The notes below the pieces were generated by a model. That model had not been told where the DNA came from and made no database searches. It saw only the letters and a list, made by a program, of their open reading frames with translations. Source: Silvimonas sp. JCM 19000 (GTDB lineage Bacteria; Pseudomonadota; Gammaproteobacteria; Burkholderiales; Chitinibacteraceae). From it: 11,049 bases of DNA. Where the stretch lies: NCBI GenBank assembly GCA_001313065.1, contig BBFD01000132.1, positions 1 through 11,049 of the forward strand. The letters run 5' to 3'. Of the stretch, positions 1 to 7,465 are shown piece after piece (the stretch's first letter is position 1; every line of letters starts with the position of its first letter). Made by a program: the position numbers and the translations under genes.

Positions 1-46
1 CTTTGGCGAAGCAAAGAAAAGTGACGTGCTCCCGGGCACCCCCGGG
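1..46. repeat. Inverted-repeat sequence at window edge
   Basis: The first bases contain two small dyads: CTTTG/CAAAG with a 6-nt spacer at 1-16, and CCCGGG at 31-36 repeated at 41-46, which can fold into a 6-bp GC stem with a 4-nt loop. No T-run follows the GC stem (next bases are TATCTAAAA), so a rho-independent terminator is not well supported. From memory, sequences of this type recur between genes in beta- and gammaproteobacteria, so this may be the end of a dispersed intergenic repeat. The left edge is cut off and its identity is uncertain. Confidence 0.3.
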
Positions 47-134
47 TATCTAAAATGCGCCGCAGGCTAAGCGGTTAAGGGTCGTCAACAGCCGCTGCAA
101 CACTACCCCCCAAAAAAAAACCACCCGCCGCAAT

Positions 135-185
135 GGCGAGTTCTTGCCACCTACCACCGGCAAATCTTGCCGACCCCCGCTTGCC
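135..185 (+). promoter_or_regulatory. Dyad cluster upstream of flgB; possible activator-binding sites
   Basis: Two small inverted repeats share one half-site. GGCGAG-TT-CTTGCC lies at 135-148 (one mismatch) and CGGCAA-ATC-TTGCCG at 158-172 (perfect). A further CTTGCC half-site lies at 180-185. They sit about 60-120 bp upstream of the predicted sigma-54 start site, where enhancer-binding proteins of the FleQ/FlrC/FlbD class usually bind. The dyads are visible in the sequence; their role as an enhancer is inferred from position and symmetry. Confidence 0.4.
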
Positions 186-215
186 GCCACCCCAAACAAA
201 GAATTTTCCTAAGAT

Positions 216-228
216 TATCAATAAGATA
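216..228 (+). promoter_or_regulatory. IHF-like site
   Basis: TATCAATAAGATA matches the IHF consensus WATCAANNNNTTR at all but one specified position. It lies in an AT-rich patch (about 197-233) within otherwise GC-rich DNA, between the dyad cluster and the -24/-12 promoter. Bending by IHF between enhancer and promoter is usual for sigma-54 promoters. This site is closer to the promoter than is typical, and the AT-rich background raises the chance of a coincidental match. Confidence 0.35.
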
Positions 229-233
229 ATTCC

Positions 234-249
234 TGGCATGCTTCATGCT
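234..249 (+). promoter_or_regulatory. Sigma-54 (-24/-12) promoter of the flgB operon
   Basis: TGGCATG-CTTC-ATGCT fits the RpoN consensus TGGCACG-N4-TTGCW with two mismatches. The essential GG (235-236) and GC (247-248) are correctly spaced. The predicted start is near 259-260. That leaves a leader of about 20 nt containing an AAAGGAG ribosome site at 267-273, seven bases before the flgB ATG. RpoN control of flgB operons is established in several polar-flagellate proteobacteria. The match comes from inspection, not a scored scan. Confidence 0.65.
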
Positions 250-280
250 TCTCTACGCACAAACGTAAAGGAGCAACACG

Positions 281-694
281 ATGGCCGTCGGCATGATGGA
301 TCAATACCTGGACAAACAAGCCACCGCAATGAAACTGCGCGGCTACCGCCAGGACGTGCTCGCCAGCAATATCGCCAACTCCGATACCCCCAACTACAAA
401 GCGCGCGATTTTGATTTCCAGAGCGCCTACCAGTCGGCTGTCGCCAGCAGCGGCAAAAGCACTGCCCCGCTGGCTACAACCGATGCGCGCCATCTGCAAC
501 CGGCCAACAAGATCGACCCGTTTGCGCCGACGCTGAAATACCGCACCGAAACCCAACCGTCGATCGATGGCAACACCGTCGACATGAACGTAGAAATGCG
601 TGACTTCGCCGACAACACGCTGCGGTCCGAAGCGTCGATCACGTTTATGCAAAACGCAATTTCCAGCTATCGCGCCGCTTTGTCGTCGCAATAA
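281..694 (+). CDS. flgB: Flagellar basal-body rod protein FlgB
   Basis: FlgB is a proximal-rod subunit at the base of the flagellar axial structure, exported by the flagellar type III system into the periplasm. The 137-residue product matches the usual family length. The N-terminal rod signature ASNIANSDTPNYKARDFDF lies near residues 28-46, followed by a variable, Ser/Thr/Ala-rich middle. The C-terminal helix (ending MQNAISSYRAALSSQ) is the conserved polymerisation helix. The ATG is preceded by AAAGGAG at seven bases. A second ATG four codons in is possible but has no comparable ribosome site. It is the first gene of the operon and its frame is intact. flgC begins 13 bp after the stop. Confidence 0.96.
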   Translation: MAVGMMDQYLDKQATAMKLRGYRQDVLASNIANSDTPNYKARDFDFQSAYQSAVASSGKSTAPLATTDARHLQPANKIDPFAPTLKYRTETQPSIDGNTVDMNVEMRDFADNTLRSEASITFMQNAISSYRAALSSQ

Positions 695-707
695 CGGGGT
701 GTAACTC

Positions 708-1121
708 ATGGGCATGTTTCGCACTTTTGATATCGCCGCTTCGGCCATGACCGCGCAGTCGATGCGCCTGAACGTGGTGGCCAGCAATATGGCTAACGCC
801 GATTCGGTGACCAGCTCCAACGGCCAGCCGTATCGCGCCAAACAAGTGGTGTTTCAGGCTTCGGCCATCGGCAGCGAAAACGGCGCCGGGGTGGGCGTCA
901 AAGTGCGCGATGTGGTGGAAGATCAAGCGCCGCCACGCCTGCAATACGATCCGCACAATCCGCTGGCAGACGGCAACGGTTACGTGGCCATGCCCAATGT
1001 GAATGTGGTGGAAGAAATGACCAATATGTTGTCGGCTTCGCGGGCCTATCAGACCAATGCCGACGTAATGAATACCGCCAAAACGCTGGTGCAACGCACG
1101 TTGCAACTGGGTACGGCTTAA
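708..1121 (+). CDS. flgC: Flagellar basal-body rod protein FlgC
   Basis: FlgC is a proximal-rod protein that co-assembles with FlgB and FlgF beneath the distal rod. The product has 137 residues and reads cleanly. The N-terminal rod motif ([15 protein letters not shown]) and the C-terminal segment [19 protein letters not shown], followed by [11 protein letters not shown], are diagnostic for FlgC. The start follows a GGGGTG sequence about eight bases upstream. It lies between flgB and flgD with short spacers (13 and 23 bp), which points to one transcript. Confidence 0.96.
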   Translation: MGMFRTFDIAASAMTAQSMRLNVVASNMANADSVTSSNGQPYRAKQVVFQASAIGSENGAGVGVKVRDVVEDQAPPRLQYDPHNPLADGNGYVAMPNVNVVEEMTNMLSASRAYQTNADVMNTAKTLVQRTLQLGTA

Positions 1122-1144
1122 GTCTTGTCCGGGAGACATGCATC

Positions 1145-1884
1145 ATGACCAGTTCCGTGAGCAACAAGTCGTTTGACTTCAGCAGCCTGAACAGCACCAG
1201 CGCCACTTCGTCGGGAGCCAGTGGTTCGGCCGCAGCGCAGGCCGCCACTGACCAGCAAAACCAGTTTCTTAAATTGCTGGTGACGCAATTGCAGAACCAG
1301 GATCCGACCAACCCGATGGATAGCGCGCAGACCACCTCGCAACTGGCCCAGATCAGCACGGTGACCAGCCTGGCGCAAGTGAATGCCAATCTGCAGTCGC
1401 TGCTCACCTCCAGTTCTTCGGCACAGTCGCTGCAAGCGGCCAGCTGATCGGCAAAGCGGTACTGGCACCGACCACCAGCTCGTTTACCTTTGATGGCACC
1501 AATCCGGTTTCCGCTTCGGTGGATGTGCCGACCGGTACGCAAAGCATGACGGTGCAAGTGGTCAACAGCAGCGGTTCGGTGGTGGATACCTTCACCAGCA
1601 CGCCGACCGCCGGCCAGATGAACGACATCGAATGGGACGGCACCGACGCCAACGGCAACAAGGTGGCCAAGGGCGAATACAAACTGGTGGCCAAAGGCAC
1701 GGATGCCAGCGGCACCAGCAACAGTCTGCCCGTGGATGGCTGGCAGCAAGCCACCAGCGTGGTACTCGGTTCCAGCGGCATCCAGGTCACGCTGGGTGAC
1801 GGCAGCAAGGTTAATCTCAGCGACATCAAACAGATCGCGGCAATCCCGTCGAGCAGTTCGAGCACCAGCTCAACCTCGTCCTGA
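1145..1884 (+). CDS. flgD: Flagellar hook-capping protein FlgD (one frameshift)
   Basis: FlgD forms the temporary cap on which hook subunits polymerise. The N-terminal part carries the family signature QNQFLKLLVTQLQNQDPTNPMD (near residues 38-59). The C-terminal half contains the FlgD Ig-like/Tudor-type domain, including DANGNKVAKGEYKLVAKG. The ATG at 1145 follows GGGAG (1131-1135); an ATG at 1138 is out of frame. The frame stops at TGA 1445-1447, but the conserved LIGKAVLAP continues immediately in the next frame, so one base (C or G) is missing between about 1437 and 1445. Restored length is about 246 residues, near the usual size. The tail is Ser/Thr-rich. Sequencing error is more likely than a true mutation. 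Confidence 0.92.
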
Positions 1885-1984
1885 TTGCACCAACCCATAA
1901 AACACGGCCTTTAAATACTGATTGATTTGATGCCCGGGGAGGGCAAATCCAGCGCGGCCCACGTACTGGATTCAGGAGAACACC

Positions 1985-3308
1985 ATGGGTTTCCAGCAAG
2001 GTCTTAGCGGTCTGAATGCATCGTCCAAAAAACCTGGACGTCGTCGGCAACAACATCGCCAACGCCAACACGGTTGGCTTCAAGGAATCGCGCGCTGAGT
2101 TCGCCGATATCTATGCCTCGACCTTTGCGTCGTCGTCCAACGTGGCCGGTATCGGTACCCGCATCAAGGACATCGCGCAGCAATACGGCCAGGGTAACGT
2201 CGAGACCACCAGCAACCCGCTGGATGTTGCGATTACCGGCAACGGGTTTTTTCCGGATGCAAAGCGCGGCCGGTTCGATTTCGTATTCGCGTAATGGCCA
2301 GTTCCAACTGGATAACACCGGCTTTATCGTCAACAACGGCCAATACCTGACCGGCTGGCCCGTCAGCGCCACCACCGGCGCCTTGATCAAAGGCGGCACG
2401 CCGCAACCGTTGCAAGTCACTGTCGGCAATATCGGCGCACGCGCCACCGGCGGCTCGGGCACGGCCAACGCCGGTTTGTCGCTGACCACCAACCTGAATG
2501 CCTCATCGCCGGTGATCAGCCGGGCAGCATCGCCCACCGGCGTGGGCCCGCTGTCGATTAGCGACCCGGCCACCTATACCAGCACCACCACCGCCACGGT
2601 TTACGATGCGCAAGGCGTGTCGCACAACCTGTCGTTTTATTTCACCAAAGTGGCGGCCAACCAGTGGGAAGTGCAAACCTCGTTTGACGGTGGTACCCCC
2701 ACCCCGACCGGCGCCGGCGGCACCAATGGTTATCTGATGTTTACCGGCAACGGCGCGCTGGACGCGACCACCGTGCCGACTGATCCCTTGACCGGCACCG
2801 CCGCCAGCAACGTGTCGGGCTTTACCTTTTCGACCACGCTGACCGCCCCCAACGGCGCCACCAGCCCGTTTACCTTTGCCGTCACCTTCCCCAAGAGCAC
2901 GCAATTCGGTAGCCCGTTTGACGTCACCGCACTAACACAGGACGGCTACGCCGACGGCACCATCACCGGTTTGTCGATTGGTTCGGATGGCGTGGTGGTG
3001 GGTAACTACTCCAACGGCCAGACCAAGAACATCGGCAGATCGTGCTGGCGTCGTTTGAAAACAATCAGGGCCTGCAGCCGCTGGGTGACAACCGCTGGTC
3101 TTCGACCTTTGCCTCGGGCCAGCCGATTATTGGCGACCCCAACACCGGTAACCTGGGTTCGCTGCAATCGTCGGCGGTGGAAGATTCCAACGTCGATCTG
3201 ACCAATGAACTGGTCAATCTGATTACCGCGCAGCGTAACTACCAGGCCAATGCCCAGACGATCAAGGCGCAGGACACCATCCTGCAAACCATCGTTAACC
3301 TGGCGTAA
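1985..3308 (+). CDS. flgE: Flagellar hook protein FlgE (three frameshifts)
   Basis: FlgE polymerises into the hook, the universal joint between rod and filament. The start MGFQQGLSGLNASSKNLDVV follows AGGAG five bases before the ATG. Frame changes occur at A6 (2027-2032, one A too many), T6 (2247-2252, one T too many) and after GGC 3034-3036 (one C too few: IGQIVLASFENNQ is expected). With these corrected the protein is about 440 residues, near family size. It has the N-terminal motif NNIANANTVGFKESRAEF, the GNGFF segment, a Ser/Thr/Gly-rich surface-exposed middle, and the C-terminal FlgE motif DLTNELVNLITAQRNYQANA. The 100-bp gap before it holds no gene, only a 5-bp stem (1931-1945). Three independent shifts in an otherwise conserved gene argue for sequence error. 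Confidence 0.93.
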
Positions 3309-3351
3309 TTAACGCACTAACCCGCAGCACAGATACAGGCAAACGCAACGC

Positions 3352-4089
3352 ATGGATCGGCTTATTTATGTGTCTATGACCGGGGCCAAACAGGCCATGA
3401 ACCGGCAAGCCACCGTCTCGAACAATCTGGCTAACGTGTCGACGCCAGGTTTTCGGGCCGATCTGGATGCGTTTCGTGCCGTGCCGGTGTTGGGCGGCGG
3501 CGAGCCGACGCGCGCCTTTGTGGTGGCGCAAACCACCGGCCAGGATTTCACCCCCGGTTCGGAGCAGTTCACCGGGCGCGATCTGGATGCGGCAATCGAC
3601 GGTGACGGCTGGTTTACCGTGCAGACCAGCACCGGCGAGGCCTACACGCGCAACGGCGGCTTCGAGATCGACGCGGCCGGTTTGCTCAAAACGCGCAACG
3701 GCCTGACCGTGCTGGGCACCAACGGCCCGATCACCGTGCCGGAAAACACCAATGTGTCTTTTGCTGCGGACGGCACCGTTACCGGCGTACCGCGTGACAA
3801 CCCGGCCAACACCATAGACCTGGGCCAGCTCAAGCTGGTCAACCCGGCCACCAATCTGCTGGCCAAGGGCAGCGATGGCTTGTTCCGCCAGCGCGATGGC
3901 CAGACGGCGCAGGCTGATGCCAACGTCAAAGTGCAGGGCTCGTCGCTGGAAAACAGCAACGTCAATGCGGTGTCCGAACTGGTCAACATGATCAGCGCGC
4001 AACGCCATTACGACCTGCAAGTGCAGATGATCCAGAACGAAGACACCAACGCGCGCTCGGCCGCGACGCTGATCCAGTTCAGCAGCTAA
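3352..4089 (+). CDS. flgF: Flagellar basal-body rod protein FlgF
   Basis: FlgF is a rod subunit between the proximal rod (FlgB/FlgC) and the distal rod FlgG. The 245-residue frame is intact and close to the usual length. MDRLIYVSMTGAKQAMNRQA followed by SNNLANVSTPGFRADL is the typical FlgF N-terminus. The middle has the DLDAAIDGDGWFTVQT and YTRNGGFEID segments shared by the FlgE/F/G family. The C-terminus (SNVNAVSELVNMISAQRHYD) is the conserved D0 helix. No strong Shine-Dalgarno sequence is seen just before the ATG, so translation may rely partly on coupling or a weak site. It is 43 bp from flgE and 60 bp from flgG. Confidence 0.95.
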   Translation: MDRLIYVSMTGAKQAMNRQATVSNNLANVSTPGFRADLDAFRAVPVLGGGEPTRAFVVAQTTGQDFTPGSEQFTGRDLDAAIDGDGWFTVQTSTGEAYTRNGGFEIDAAGLLKTRNGLTVLGTNGPITVPENTNVSFAADGTVTGVPRDNPANTIDLGQLKLVNPATNLLAKGSDGLFRQRDGQTAQADANVKVQGSSLENSNVNAVSELVNMISAQRHYDLQVQMIQNEDTNARSAATLIQFSS

Positions 4090-4149
4090 GCCGCGCTGAT
4101 CTGACATAACAACAACGAAACCAACAATCGCCAACGAGGAAACCGCACC

Positions 4150-4936
4150 ATGATGCGTTCACTGTGGATCGCCAAGACGGGCATGGATGCCATGCAGACC
4201 AACGTCGACGTGATCTCGCATAACCTCGCCAACGTGGCCACCACCGGTTACAAACGCGAACGTCCGATTTTTTGAAGATCTGCTGTATCAAAACCTGCGC
4301 CAGCCCGGCGCGGCCACCAGCCAGACTTCGCAATCGCCCACCGGCCTGCAACTGGGTACCGGTGTGCGCCCGGTGGCGACGGCGCGGATTTTCCAGCAAG
4401 GTAACTTGCAGCTGACCGAAGGCCAGCTCGATATCGCCATTAACGGCGCGGGTTTCTTCCAGATTGCGCAATCGGATGGCACCACCGCCTATACGCGTGA
4501 TGGTTCGTTCCAGCTGGATAACCAGGGCAATGTGGTGACCGCAAACGGCCTGGCCTTGCAACCCGCGCTGCAAGTGCCAGCCGGCACCACGTCGTTGTCG
4601 ATTGCCAAAGATGGCACGGTGACGGCCGTGGTCAATAACGCCTCGAATGCGCCGGTGACGCTGGGCACCATACAGCTGGCCACATTTATCAACGACCCCG
4701 GTCTGCAAGCCATCGGCGACAACCTGTATCTGGAAACCAATGCCTCCGGCGCGCCGACGGTGGGCACGCCCGGCACCAACGGCCTGGGTGCCATCAACCA
4801 GGGGTATATCGAAACCTCCAACGTTAACGTCACCGAAGAACTGGTCAACATGATCCAGGCGCAGCGCGCTTATGAAATCAACAGCCGCTCGGTGCAGACG
4901 TCGGACCAGATGTTGCAGAAGCTCACGCAGTTGTAA
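4150..4936 (+). CDS. flgG: Flagellar distal-rod protein FlgG (one frameshift)
   Basis: FlgG builds the distal rod that passes through the P and L rings. The N-terminus [20 protein letters not shown] followed by [20 protein letters not shown] is a near-perfect family match. Two adjacent ATGs (4150 and 4153) are possible, with GAGGAAA upstream. The frame breaks in a T6 run (4268-4273): removing one T restores [13 protein letters not shown] and the rest. The corrected protein is about 261 residues, essentially the usual length. The C-terminus [20 protein letters not shown] and [13 protein letters not shown] is diagnostic. A homopolymer length error explains the break best. flgH starts 22 bp downstream. 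Confidence 0.95.
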
Positions 4937-4958
4937 TTGCCGTCGTAGAGGAAAGATC

Positions 4959-5644
4959 ATGAACGCCATCGTCCGCTTTGGCCTGTTGGCCAGTACCGCC
5001 GCCGTGCTGGCCGCGTGCTCGTCGGCGCCGACCACCACGATCATCACCGCGCCCACTACCGTGCGCCCGGAACCGGGGCTGCAGGCCAATTACAATCAGG
5101 CGCTATTTTCCAGTCGGCCAATTCGCGCCAGTTGTTTGAAGAACGCGTGGCGCGGCATATCGGTGACTTGCTCACGATTACGATTTCGGAAAACCTCAAC
5201 GCGGCCAACAAGGTCAATACCGCCAGCGAACGCAATGGCAGCCTGAGCCTGACCGGCACCGGCTCTTTGCCCATCATTCCGGGCTTCTTGCGTACTTTCC
5301 TGAGCAGCGGCACCGCCACCACCTCGGGCGATAACAAGTTCACCGGCACCGGCCAGGCCAACAACACCAATACCTTTACCGGCGCGATCACGGTGTCGGT
5401 GACGGATGTGCTGTCCAACGGCAATTTGCAGATTGGTGGTGAGAAGCAGATCGGCATCGGCGGCCACGTCAACACTTTGCGTTTGACGGGGGTGGTAAAT
5501 CCGACCGATATCGCCGCGGGCAACACCATCGCCTCGACCAAAGTGGGCGATGCCCGGATTGAACAAGTGGGCGTGGGCACGATAGCCGACGCTAATACCA
5601 TGGGCTGGATGCAGCGTTTGTTCCAGAGCGTCAGCCCGTTCTAA
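4959..5644 (+). CDS. flgH: Flagellar L-ring lipoprotein FlgH (one frameshift)
   Basis: FlgH forms the L ring, the bushing of the rod in the outer membrane. Residues 1-20 form a lipoprotein signal ending in the lipobox LAAC, with Cys20 as the lipidated residue. The ATG follows GAGGAAAG. The frame breaks at GG 5099-5100: one G is missing, since the family expects NQGAIFQSANSRQLFEERVA. Downstream, HIGDLLTITISENLNAANKV and the C-terminal LTGVVNPTDIAAGNTIASTK are classic FlgH motifs. Corrected length is about 228 residues, as expected. It is followed 13 bp later by flgI. The presence of both L- and P-ring genes shows a diderm host. Confidence 0.95.
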
Positions 5645-5657
5645 GGATTGAATCATC

Positions 5658-6765
5658 ATGCGGCTTTTGCGTATCGGCAGCGTCATGCTGGCCCTGTTGT
5701 TCAGCATGACGGCCATGACCGCACGTGCGGACAAGATCAGGGATATCGCCACCTTTGCCGGCGTGCGCCCCAACCAGTTGATTGGTTATGGCCTGGTGGT
5801 GGGTCTGGACGGCAGCGGTGACCAGACCACGCAAACGCCGTTTACCGTGCAATCGGTCACCAACATGCTCAACAACCTGGGCGTGCAAGTGCCCAGCGGC
5901 GGCAATCTGCAGCTCAAGAACGTGGCGGCCGTCACCGTTACCGCCGCACTGCCGGCCTTTGCCCGGCCGGGACAACCGCTCGATATCACTGTGTCGTCGA
6001 TAGGTAACGCCAAATCCTTGCGCGGCGGTACCTTGGTGATGACGCCGTTAAAGGGCGTGGATAACCAGATTTACGCCATGGCGCAGGGCAATGTGCTGGT
6101 GGCAGGGGCGGGTGCTTCGGCCGGTGGCTCAAGTACCACCATCAACCAGTTGGCCACCGGGCGTATTCCCGGCGGGGCCACGGTGGAACGCGCGGTGCCC
6201 GGCGGCGTGGGGCAGGGTGATTTTGTGCAGCTGGAATTGCTGGAGACCAACTTTACCGTCGCCAACCATGTGGTTACCGCAATCAATAGCGCGTTTGGCC
6301 CGGTGGCGTCCGCCATGGACGGCCGCGTGATCCAGATTCGCGCGCCGGAAGACACCAACCAGCGCGTCACTTTTTTTGAGCAAGCTGGAAACGCTGGATG
6401 TCACCCCGGCCGATGTTGCCGCCCGCGTGATCATCAACGCGCGCACCGGTTCGGTGGTGATGAACCAGGCGGTGACGGTGGACCCATGCGCAATTTCGCA
6501 CGGCAATCTGACCGTGACCATCAACGCCATCAACACCGTGGTACAACCGCCGCCGCTGTCGGGCGGCCGCACCGCACGCAATACCAATGCGGATATCCAG
6601 ATTGATGCCGACAAAGGCCCGATCGTGCGGCTGCCCAAGGCATCCAACTTGCGCGACGTGGTGCGCGCGCTCAATGCTGTCGGCGCGACGCCGCAGGATT
6701 TGCTGGCGATACTGCAAGCGATGAAAGCCGCAGGCAGCCTCAAAGCCGACTTGCAAATCATCTAA
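5658..6765 (+). CDS. flgI: Flagellar P-ring protein FlgI (one frameshift)
   Basis: FlgI assembles the P ring in the periplasm around the rod. Residues 1-24 are a Sec signal peptide with probable cleavage after ARA, leaving mature DKIRDIATFAGVRPNQLIGY. GLVVGLDGSGDQT is a hallmark of the family. The frame breaks at T7 (6371-6377): removing one T gives QRVTFLSKLETLDVTPADVA. The C-terminal half has INARTGSVVMNQAVTVDPCA and the PQDLLAILQAMKAAG segment. Corrected length is about 368 residues, matching the family. It is the last flagellar gene here; flgJ is not downstream. The stop TAA (6763-6765) overlaps a palindromic repeat that also supplies an in-frame TAG right after it. Confidence 0.95.
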
Positions 6766-6924
6766 TAGGGTGGGTCTAGACCCACCATCCAAAGCCGCGT
6801 AACCGAGCCACATGTCTCGAGATACCGCTTTGATTGATAGTTATTGACCCACCATTCAAAGTGGCATGCCAGGCGCAACGCTTGTGGATATGCCTTTGAC
6901 TGGTGGGTCATGACCCACCCTATT
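6764..6924. repeat. 161-bp palindromic repeat (REPIN/MITE-like) between convergent genes
   Basis: Perfect 13-bp terminal inverted repeats, AATAGGGTGGGTC (6764-6776) and GACCCACCCTATT (6912-6924), each form half of a near-perfect palindrome: GGTGGGTC-TA-GACCCACC at 6769-6786 and GGTGGGTC-AT-GACCCACC at 6902-6919. The unit GACCCACCATCCAAAG (6779-6794) recurs at 6846-6861 with one change, and in inverse orientation at 6894-6909 with one mismatch. From memory, GGTGGGT...ACCCACC palindromes are widespread intergenic repeats in proteobacteria. No transposase is nearby, so this would be a non-autonomous element. It may also act as a two-way transcription end, although there is no T-tract. Confidence 0.8.
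6846..6909. repeat. Long imperfect hairpin within the repeat
   Basis: The arm 6846-6867 pairs with 6890-6909 over about 20 positions, with one mismatch and one bulged base. The arms begin GACCCACCA and end TGGTGGGTC. Inside the loop, GCG-CAA-CGC at 6873-6881 and CCA/TGG at 6869-6871/6885-6887 can extend the fold. This is the strongest secondary structure visible in the window. It would form in RNA read from either convergent gene. Confidence 0.7.
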
Positions 6925-7465
6925 TGAAGCGTTTTACCCAGCCCTCGAACGCTTCCACGTACTTGCGCAAGAACTGCTCGGTACGTTCGGTGCTGATCAT
7001 TCTCATCAAACATCTGCCCGCGCCGCCCAGATAGGCCTCGGGTTGTTGCAGCACCAGCACATCCAGAAACACCAGCGACTGGCGCAGATGATGGTTGGCG
7101 CCAAAGCCGCCAATCGCGCCCGGCGACACACTGATCACGCCGCCCGGTTTGCCGCTGAAGCCGCTCTTGCCATACGGGCGTGAACCCACATCAATCGCAT
7201 TCTTCAGCGCGCCCGGCACCGAGCGGTTGTATTCCGGCGTGATAAACAGCACGGCTTCGGCCGCGTGCAACTTCTCGCGAAACGTCACCCACGGCGCGGG
7301 CGGCTCGTCGCCGTCGATATCCTCGTTGTACAAGGGCAGCTCGCCGATCTCCAGAATCTGCAATTGCAAAGACGGCGGTGCCAGATCAATCAGCGCATGT
7401 GCGGTCTTGCGATTAAACGACGCCTTGCGCAGGCTGCCGACCAGAATTGCCACTTGATGGGCCAT
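6920..7465 (-). CDS. NADPH-dependent FMN reductase family protein
   Basis: This is a flavodoxin-like NAD(P)H:FMN/quinone oxidoreductase (ChrR/YieF/azoreductase-like group), probably cytosolic, reducing FMN, quinones or similar acceptors. The 181-residue product carries the FMN-phosphate loop GSLRKASFN (residues 10-18), the family motif PEYNRSVPGALKNAIDV (77-93) and ISVSPGAIGGFGANHHLRQS (111-130). AGGAG lies seven bases before the ATG on the minus strand. Residues about 151-157 (RCLMRMI) do not fit the family. A one-base shift reads QMFDEN instead, so two compensating indels near 6990-7013 are likely. It is convergent with flgI. Its stop TAG (6920-6922) lies inside the repeat. The substrate is not known. 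Confidence 0.88.
   Translation of the reverse strand: MAHQVAILVGSLRKASFNRKTAHALIDLAPPSLQLQILEIGELPLYNEDIDGDEPPAPWVTFREKLHAAEAVLFITPEYNRSVPGALKNAIDVGSRPYGKSGFSGKPGGVISVSPGAIGGFGANHHLRQSLVFLDVLVLQQPEAYLGGAGRCLMRMISTERTEQFLRKYVEAFEGWVKRFK

Noticed and set aside
218..841. Long open frame on the minus strand across flgB and flgC
   Set aside because: It is a shadow of high-GC coding DNA: no ribosome site, no recognisable family, and it runs opposite to two clear rod genes.
1885..1984. Separate sigma-28 promoter before flgE (TAAA at 1912-1915, GCCC at 1932)
   Set aside because: Only the TAAA half fits; the -10 GCCGATAA is not matched (GCCCGGGG) and the spacing is off by one. The 5-bp stem at 1931-1945 is too weak to call a terminator.
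3295..4134. Minus-strand open frame of about 280 codons across flgF
   Set aside because: It covers an intact, well-conserved flgF and has His/Arg/Gly-rich composition typical of an antisense artefact.
1985..6765. Flagellar genes as pseudogenes of a strain losing motility
   Set aside because: Each break is a single-base change, nearly all at homopolymers, and conserved sequence resumes at once with no missense decay or large deletion; genes outside the operon show the same error type.
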